Shown: piece after piece, positions 24,202 through 29,116 of the stretch | How positions within the stretch are numbered: position 1 is the first letter of the stretch | Layout of the letters: every line of letters begins with the position of its first letter | NCBI GenBank assembly: GCA_052146815.1 | Contig: JBKQMG010000284.1 | Span: 1 to 29,116, forward strand | Length of the DNA: 29,116 nucleotides | Direction of reading: 5' to 3' | DNA from: DATJZH01 sp052146815 | Lineage (GTDB): Bacteria > Actinomycetota > Actinomycetes > Streptosporangiales > Streptosporangiaceae | Translations under genes and position numbers: made by a program | The notes under the pieces: generated by a model | Told to the model about the DNA's origin: nothing | Databases searched by the model: none | The model's input: the letters and a program-made list of their open reading frames with translations, nothing else

Positions 24202-24202
24202 T

Positions 24203-24217
24203 TGATTGAGTCAATCA
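24203..24217. promoter_or_regulatory. MarR-type operator palindrome
   Basis: TGATTGA-G-TCAATCA is a perfect 7-1-7 palindrome of the TTGATTGA/TCAATCAA kind bound by many MarR regulators. It lies 19 bp before the marR-like start and just upstream of a TANNNT -10 candidate (TAGATT, 24220-24225), so binding would block transcription of the marR-DUF998 pair. This suggests autoregulation. Confidence 0.7.
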
Positions 24218-24236
24218 GGTAGATTACCCTGCTGGC

Positions 24237-24749
24237 ATGGCTCCGAGCAGGGATGATGTGCGGTCGATGGTGGGTGCGCTCTTCACCCTGACTGCCGGGC
24301 TGGAGCAAGCGAGGCGCCAGAGGAAGGCCGCAGGCGCGCTGAACCTGCTGCAGGTCATCGCCGGGCGCGACGGCATCCGCCCGTCGGACATCGCTGACCT
24401 GCAGCTCGTTCACCCGTCGCTGGTCACGCGGCAGGTCCGGGACCTGGAGGACGCGGGCTGCGCGGAAGTCACCGGGGATCCGGCTGACGGGCGCTCGTGG
24501 CTGGTGAGACTTACGCCAGCAGGGCAAGCCGAAATGCGGCGCCTCCAGGAAGTGGGCCTGGACCGATTCGCCCTGTTCGTGGCTGACTGGGAGCCCGGCG
24601 AGGTACGGACGCTGGCTGAACTGCTCGACAAGCTCAGAACGTCCATGGCTGCGGTCGGCGAGCGCGAGCGGCACCGGGCCGCCGGCCGACAGCGGCCGGG
24701 GGAAGCTGCCCGGCGCCGCAGGCCCCGCGAAAGAATCCCGCAGCGATGA
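24237..24749 (+). CDS. MarR family transcriptional regulator
   Basis: A 170-aa winged-helix regulator. The helix-turn-helix lies at about 47-75 (IRPSDIADLQLVHPSLVTRQ and on to EDAG), followed by the wing DPADGRSWLVRLT (81-93) and TPAGQAEM, all standard for MarR. The last ~30 residues are Arg-rich and probably disordered. MarR proteins bind as dimers to palindromes and release them on contact with small phenolic or toxic ligands; the perfect palindrome at 24203-24217 is the likely site. The message may be leaderless, with the ATG 12 bp after the -10 candidate. The stop overlaps the start of the DUF998 gene (ATGA), so the membrane protein is its probable target. No ligand can be predicted. Confidence 0.87.
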   Translation: MAPSRDDVRSMVGALFTLTAGLEQARRQRKAAGALNLLQVIAGRDGIRPSDIADLQLVHPSLVTRQVRDLEDAGCAEVTGDPADGRSWLVRLTPAGQAEMRRLQEVGLDRFALFVADWEPGEVRTLAELLDKLRTSMAAVGERERHRAAGRQRPGEAARRRRPRERIPQR

Positions 24750-25465
24750 CCAGCGGACAGGGCATCGTCATAGGCGGTCACCGCGCTGGCCGCTCGCGCG
24801 TGGCGCACCCGCTCGCCTGGGGAGTGCTCGGAGTGATCGCGCAGGCCGCGTTCATGGCCGGATGGCTGGTCGCCGAGACGTGGCAGGGCCCCCGGTACGG
24901 CCCGGTCACCAACACCATCAGTGACATGCAGGCCGCTACCGCTCCGCATGCGTGGTTTCCCATCAGCTGCTTCGCGGTGGGCGGCCTTGGCACCTTCTGC
25001 TTCGCGGTGTTCGGATTGCGCCCCGCCCTGGCAGGCGCCGGGAAGGTCGCCGCGCACGCGCCATGGATGCTGGCCTGCTCCGCGCTGGCTCTGGGTAACT
25101 CGTTCCCGCTGATTCCCTGCCGGCTCGCCGACCCCGGATGCACCGTCCATCACCAGCTTTACAGCCCCGGCGGGCTGACAGACGCCATAGTGGCAAGCCT
25201 CGCCTTCCTCGTGCTCGCCTTCACCCCGTCTCCCCTCTGGCAGCGGCTGAAGGTAGTCCCGCAGTGGCGGCGCCTTAAGCCGGTGATGCTGGCAGCACGG
25301 GTAATCTGCCCTCTCTGCTTCATCCTGCTCTCCGTCTCATCCCTCACGGGAACCGCCGAAGGGCTCATGGAGCGGATACTGACTGCCAGCTGCGTGCTGT
25401 GGATCAGCGCACTGGCCATCACGTTGATCGTTGTTTCGCGCCATCCGGCGAAGACCCAGGAGTAA
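24746..25465 (+). CDS. DUF998 family membrane protein
   Basis: A 239-aa polytopic membrane protein with about six hydrophobic segments. It carries the DUF998 hallmark after the first helix, TNTISDMQA (55-63). The function of this family is not known. An ATGA overlap with the marR gene means coupled translation and shared control by the upstream operator. MarR regulators often control efflux or detoxification, so a membrane-stress or export role is possible, but nothing in this protein resembles a known exporter. It has several cysteines in a loop (about 124-132: PCRLADPGC), which might form an external disulfide. Confidence 0.82.
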   Translation: MTSGQGIVIGGHRAGRSRVAHPLAWGVLGVIAQAAFMAGWLVAETWQGPRYGPVTNTISDMQAATAPHAWFPISCFAVGGLGTFCFAVFGLRPALAGAGKVAAHAPWMLACSALALGNSFPLIPCRLADPGCTVHHQLYSPGGLTDAIVASLAFLVLAFTPSPLWQRLKVVPQWRRLKPVMLAARVICPLCFILLSVSSLTGTAEGLMERILTASCVLWISALAITLIVVSRHPAKTQE

Positions 25466-25689
25466 GCACGGTCTACCGGGCATGATCCGTGCGCGGGACC
25501 TGAGCGCGCAGTGCCCGCCCGGCGCGCCTGCGCTGCTCGTACGTCTGCTCCCGGTCATCCTCTTGAGGGTTGCCGGGCCGATACCGGCGCCACATCGTCA
25601 GGTCAGGTAGTTCTCGGCTGAAAGCGCGCCTGCTCATAAGCTGCCCGGGCCGGCAGGGGCAGGCGGAAGCTGCCCCCGGGGCCGCCGGA
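25466..25689. other. Convergent intergenic spacer
   Basis: The 224 bp between the ends of the DUF998 and ornithine-cyclodeaminase-like genes hold no gene and no T-tailed hairpin that I can see. Short GC-rich repeats (GCTGCCCGGG and GCTGCCCCCGGGG) lie near 25639-25682. Confidence 0.4.
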
Positions 25690-26670
25690 TCAGAAGTCGG
25701 CCTGCAGCCCGGTCCGCAGCTCGGTGGCCTTGCGGTAGACCAGGACAGCGGCGGCCAGGTCCTCCACGGCGAGCCCGAGCGACTCGAAGACGGTGATCTG
25801 GTCCGCGTCGGCCCGGCCGGCCGCGGTCCCGGCCAGTATCTCGCCGATCTCCGCCTGTACGTGCTCAGCGCTGATGGCGCCGTCGGCCAGGGCCAGCAGG
25901 AAATCGCCGGACTCGCTGGCGACCGACTCCCGGCTGTCGGCGAACAGCGCGGCCGCGGCCACGGTCTCGCTGTCCAGCTCGCGCGCCGCGGGCCGGCATG
26001 CGCCGACCGCGTTGACGTGCGTGCCGGCGCTGATCCAGCCGCGATACAGAACCGGCTGGTCTGAGCTCGTCGCGGTCACGATGATCCCGGCCCCGGTCAC
26101 CGCCGCCTGCACGGATTCGCACGCGATCACCGGTACCCCGGCCTGCTCCTGCATCGAGGCGGCGAAATCAGCTGACCTGGCCGGGTCGCGGCCCGCCACC
26201 CGGACTTCCGCGAGCGGCCGGGCGCCGGCGATGGCCAGCAGGTGCGCTCGGGCCTGAACGCCGGTTCCCGCGATCGCGAGCACGTCCGCGTCCGGCCGGG
26301 CCAGGAGCTCGGTGGCGACCGCCGAGACAGCCGCGGTGCGGATCTCGGTCACCGCCGAGGCGTTAAGCACGGCCAGCGGCTCCCCGGTGCGCGCGCTCGA
26401 CAGCAGCACGATGCCCTGGTGCGCGTCCAGGCCGGCCGCGGGGTTGCCGGGGGAGACGCAGATCGCCTTGAGCCCGTAGGCCCCGTCCGGGCCCGGCAGG
26501 AACGAGGGCATGAGCGCCATGACGCCCGCGGCGCTGTCCGGCGCCACGATCGTGCGCAGCGGCTGCTGGATCTCCCCGCGCGCCACGGTGGCCAGTACCG
26601 CCCGCATGGCTTGCCCGCATTCGTCGTAAGGCAGCAGCTGGCGGACGTCGCGGCCGGACAGGACCAGCAT
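25690..26670 (-). CDS. Ornithine cyclodeaminase / mu-crystallin family protein
   Basis: A 326-aa NAD(P)-binding protein of the ornithine cyclodeaminase/mu-crystallin family. The substrate region has Lys68 in YGLKAICV and the SAVTEIRTAAVSAVA motif (105-119) with Arg111. The dinucleotide fold is marked by AIAGTGVQARAH (132-143). True ornithine cyclodeaminases carry an aspartate in the GxDxPGKxEL loop. Here the loop reads VGACRPAARELD (222-233) without it, so proline formation from ornithine is doubtful, and an imine or keto-acid reductase (alanine-dehydrogenase-like) is as likely. The ATG lies 8 nt after the ftsH stop, so it is probably co-transcribed as the second gene, although no functional link with FtsH is obvious. 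Confidence 0.85.
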   Translation of the reverse strand: MLVLSGRDVRQLLPYDECGQAMRAVLATVARGEIQQPLRTIVAPDSAAGVMALMPSFLPGPDGAYGLKAICVSPGNPAAGLDAHQGIVLLSSARTGEPLAVLNASAVTEIRTAAVSAVATELLARPDADVLAIAGTGVQARAHLLAIAGARPLAEVRVAGRDPARSADFAASMQEQAGVPVIACESVQAAVTGAGIIVTATSSDQPVLYRGWISAGTHVNAVGACRPAARELDSETVAAAALFADSRESVASESGDFLLALADGAISAEHVQAEIGEILAGTAAGRADADQITVFESLGLAVEDLAAAVLVYRKATELRTGLQADF

Positions 26671-26678
26671 CGCCGCCG

Positions 26679-28655
26679 CTAACGGGCGTCCGGGCGCGCC
26701 GCCGCGTGCGAGGTGGCGACCGCCCGCGGTGCGATGGTCAGGTCGGTTGGAGTGTGCTGGGGCATCGGCCGCCCGACGATCCGGTACACCGCGCTGCCGT
26801 TCACGGTCTCCTGTTCCAGCAGCAGCGAGACCAGCTGGCCGAGCTGGTCGCGGTGCGAGCGGATCAGCGACAGTGCCGTCGCCTCGGCCTCGCGCAGCAG
26901 TCGGGACACCTCCTGGTCGATCCTGGCCTGGGTGGCCTCCGCGAACGGCCGGCTGGACATGCCGGGCCCGGCGCCGCCGAGGAACACTGAGCCGCCCTCG
27001 GGATAGCCGACGGGGCCAATGGCGTCCGACAGGCCGAACTCGCGCACCATCTTGGTGGCCAGTTCCGTCGCGCCCGACAGATCATTGGCCGCGCCGGTCG
27101 AGCCCTGGCCGAGCTCGACCAGTTCTGCGGCGCGGCCGCCGAGGCGGATCGCCAGGGACTGGTGCAGGTAGTCCTCGCCGTACAGGTGCCGCTCCACCAG
27201 CGGAAGCTGCTGGGTGACCCCGAGGGCCTGGCCTGACGGCAGGATTGTCACCTTCTCGACGGGATCGGCGTGCTCGGACAGGGCGGCGACGATGGCGTGG
27301 CCCGCCTCGTGGATCGCGACAGCGTGCTTCTCCTCGGGCAGCAGCACGTTGGAGCCCTCGCGCCGGCCAAGCAGGATCCGGTCCCGTGCGTCGGCGAAGT
27401 CGGCGGCGGTGAGCACCTCGCGGTTGTCGCGGACGGCGAAGATCGCCGCCTCATTGACCAGGTTGGCCAGGTCGGCCCCGGAGAACCCCGGTGTCCCGCG
27501 GGCGACCACGTTCAGGTCGACGTCCCCCGCCAGCTGCTTGCCGCGGCAGTGCACGGCCAGGATGGCGGCGCGCTCGCCGAGGGTCGGCAGCGGGATTGTG
27601 ACCTGGCGGTCGAACCGGCCGGGCCGCAGCAGCGCGGGGTCGAGAACCTCGGGCCGGTTCGTCGCGCCCAGCACGACGATCCCCTGGGCCATGTCGAAGC
27701 CGTCCATCTCGGCCAGCAGCTGGTTAAGCGTCTGCTCCCGCTCGTCGTTGGAGACCACCGCGCCCGAGCCTGCCCGGCGCTGCCCGATGGCGTCGATCTC
27801 GTCGATGAAGATGATCGCGGGCGCGCGCTTGCGGGCTTCGCTGAACAGGTCCCGGACCCTGGCCGCGCCGACGCCGACGAACATCTCGACGAAGCTGGAG
27901 CCGGTGACCGAGAAGAACGGCACGGACGCCTCGCCGGCCACCGCGCGAGCCAGCAGCGTCTTGCCGGTGCCGGGCGGCCCGATCATCAGCACGCCGCGCG
28001 GCGCCATCGCGCCGGCCCTGGTGTAGCGGTCGGGGCTGCGCAGGAAGTCAACGACCTCGGCGATCTCCGACTTGACGCCGTCGTAGCCCGCCACGTCGCT
28101 GAACTTGGTCTGCGGCCGCTCGGCATCGAAGACCTTCGCGCGTGACCGGCCCACGCCGAGCACGCCCTGCAGGCCCGCTCCCCCGCCGCCGGCCCGCGCC
28201 ATCCGGCGGAACAGGTAGAAGATCAGGACCAGCGGCAGGACGAAAATCAGCAGGGACAGCAGCACGGTGCCGAGGCCCGAGCTGGGCGCGCTTGCGTTGA
28301 CCGACTTGACGCCGTCCGCGGTCAGCTGCTGGCTCAGGGCGGTCGTCGGGCCGCCCGGGATGACGGTGGTGTAGGAGCTGCCGTTCGTCAGGTCGCCGGT
28401 GGCGACGGTGTTCGAGCCGCTGGAGGCGTTGCCGAACGTGACCGTCTTGATCTTGTGGCCGCTGGCGTCGGAGATGAACTGCGAGTAGCTGAGCTGTGCC
28501 GGCCGGTTGACGTGCAGCGCCGGCAGGAACAGGTACAGCAGGATCATCGCGAGGAAGGCAATCGGCCAGAGCCAGTGCCGCCACGCAGGTGGCGGCGGGG
28601 GCGCCGTGGGAACGGGCTTGCCGCCGGGCGGCGGCGGGATCGGCTGCTTGCTCAT
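26679..28655 (-). CDS. ftsH: ATP-dependent zinc metalloprotease FtsH
   Basis: A 658-aa membrane-anchored AAA+ protease that degrades misfolded or short-lived membrane and regulatory proteins. After a Pro-rich cytoplasmic start come two transmembrane helices (about 26-47 and 128-149) flanking an ~80-residue extracytoplasmic domain. The AAA domain has Walker A GPPGTGKT (226-233), Walker B IIFIDEID (281-288), the FVGVGAARVRD pore segment and the arginine-finger region LLRPGRFDR. The zinc site is HEAGH (449-453), with Asp525 in GAANDLSGAT as third ligand. All catalytic residues are intact. The ATG at 28655 lies 6 bp after a minus-strand -10-like TAGGAT (28667-28662), suggesting a nearly leaderless message. 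It may be a second FtsH copy, since housekeeping ftsH usually sits with hpt/tilS and folE, which are absent here. Confidence 0.95.
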   Translation of the reverse strand: MSKQPIPPPPGGKPVPTAPPPPPAWRHWLWPIAFLAMILLYLFLPALHVNRPAQLSYSQFISDASGHKIKTVTFGNASSGSNTVATGDLTNGSSYTTVIPGGPTTALSQQLTADGVKSVNASAPSSGLGTVLLSLLIFVLPLVLIFYLFRRMARAGGGGAGLQGVLGVGRSRAKVFDAERPQTKFSDVAGYDGVKSEIAEVVDFLRSPDRYTRAGAMAPRGVLMIGPPGTGKTLLARAVAGEASVPFFSVTGSSFVEMFVGVGAARVRDLFSEARKRAPAIIFIDEIDAIGQRRAGSGAVVSNDEREQTLNQLLAEMDGFDMAQGIVVLGATNRPEVLDPALLRPGRFDRQVTIPLPTLGERAAILAVHCRGKQLAGDVDLNVVARGTPGFSGADLANLVNEAAIFAVRDNREVLTAADFADARDRILLGRREGSNVLLPEEKHAVAIHEAGHAIVAALSEHADPVEKVTILPSGQALGVTQQLPLVERHLYGEDYLHQSLAIRLGGRAAELVELGQGSTGAANDLSGATELATKMVREFGLSDAIGPVGYPEGGSVFLGGAGPGMSSRPFAEATQARIDQEVSRLLREAEATALSLIRSHRDQLGQLVSLLLEQETVNGSAVYRIVGRPMPQHTPTDLTIAPRAVATSHAAARPDAR

Positions 28656-29116
28656 TCACTCATCCTAAGATCCGGCTAATCGGCCAGAATCTCTGTCCAG
28701 TCGCGATCGTACGTGAGAAGAACTGCGAGGCCGTCCGCCCAGACCGGCGCACGCCGTGATCCTGACCTTACCCACAGCTGGCCTGCACCCAACGGTCAGC
28801 TGCCGCCCGGTTCCCGAACAGGCATCAGCGCCTCCCGCGGCCGCCCGGCGGGCCCGGCGGGAGACCCGGGCCAGGCCGGCTATGTGGCGCTGGCAGGCCC
28901 CACAATCGCGAGGATCTTCTGCACCGTTTCCTAACGCGGATCCAGCAGGCCGGGCGCCGGGCTGCCGGGCGCAGAAGTTGCCGCGGTCAATGGATTCCCC
29001 TTTGCAAGTGTTAATGCCGCAGGCCAGACAGTCAGCGGCTGATCAGGCTGCCGCATAACCTAGCGCTCGCCCATCGGCGCGGAACAGGACATGAAGTCCC
29101 CTTTGCCGCCGGCTGC
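28656..29116. other. Right-end region without a convincing gene
   Basis: The 461 bp upstream of ftsH contain its promoter region and GC-rich sequence in which short open frames lack family features, ribosome sites or typical codon use. The motif TCCCCTTTGC occurs near 28994 and near 29096. An ATG at 29091 with GGAACAGGA about 2-10 nt before it and a TAACCT element at 29056-29061 might be the start of a rightward gene, but only nine codons are inside the window. Confidence 0.4.

Noticed and set aside
28713..29058. Two overlapping plus-strand open frames at the right end
   Set aside because: No ribosome site, no family motif and composition like non-coding GC-rich DNA.

Overview
The window is very GC-rich, gene-dense bacterial chromosome with GTG starts, many four-base ATGA/GTGA overlaps and several genes that look leaderless. 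A TrpE-TrpG fusion behind a short Trp-Trp leader peptide, remains of an F420-type (LLM-class) oxidoreductase, FAD-dependent thymidylate-synthase-like and DUF2254/DUF998 membrane proteins, and alanine/arginine-rich tails all point to a soil actinomycete (Streptosporangiales- or Streptomyces-like). This is inferred from gene content; no rRNA, tRNA, CRISPR array or insertion sequence was seen.

Layout. 1-2721: a DUF2254 membrane protein and a CPA2-type cation:proton antiporter (+). 2756-7391 (-): a PcaF-like thiolase and, upstream of it, four genes joined by 4-bp overlaps: a BpsA-like aminopropyltransferase, a GNAT acyltransferase, an FkbH-like HAD/GNAT protein and a free-standing acyl carrier protein. 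A SpeD-like pyruvoyl decarboxylase (7472-7903, +) diverges from them. 8094-9854: a badly decayed MFS transporter followed by a universal stress protein. 10043-14624: a flavin disulfide oxidoreductase, a MetE-like methyltransferase (-), a secreted GH25 lysozyme and a CcdA-type thiol transporter. 14669-15343: a frameshifted HAD phosphatase (-). 15344-15898 is non-coding with nested palindromes, then a flavohemoglobin (15899-17092). 17059-20043 (-): an operon of cyclic amidohydrolase, ThyX-like protein and dienelactone-hydrolase-like protein. 20266-20880: an orphan secreted protein. 20913-23451 (-): trpL, attenuator and trpEG. 23584-24201: an LLM oxidoreductase pseudogene. 24203-25465: a MarR operator, MarR regulator and DUF998 membrane protein. 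25690-28655 (-): ftsH and an ornithine-cyclodeaminase-family gene. 28656-29116 holds no convincing gene.

How the genes may work together. The most striking locus is 4107-7903. SpeD makes decarboxylated S-adenosylmethionine, the aminopropyl donor that BpsA-family enzymes use to build branched polyamines. The same tightly coupled unit encodes an acyltransferase, an FkbH-type enzyme (known family members load a three-carbon glyceryl unit from glycolytic 1,3-bisphosphoglycerate onto ACP) and the ACP itself. This suggests an undescribed pathway joining a branched polyamine to an ACP-borne short acyl group. A second unusual unit is the amidohydrolase/ThyX-like/dienelactone-hydrolase operon, whose ThyX signature motif is one residue longer than the canonical one. 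Three decayed genes (MFS, HAD, LLM) indicate active local gene loss, although the HAD lesions could be sequencing errors.
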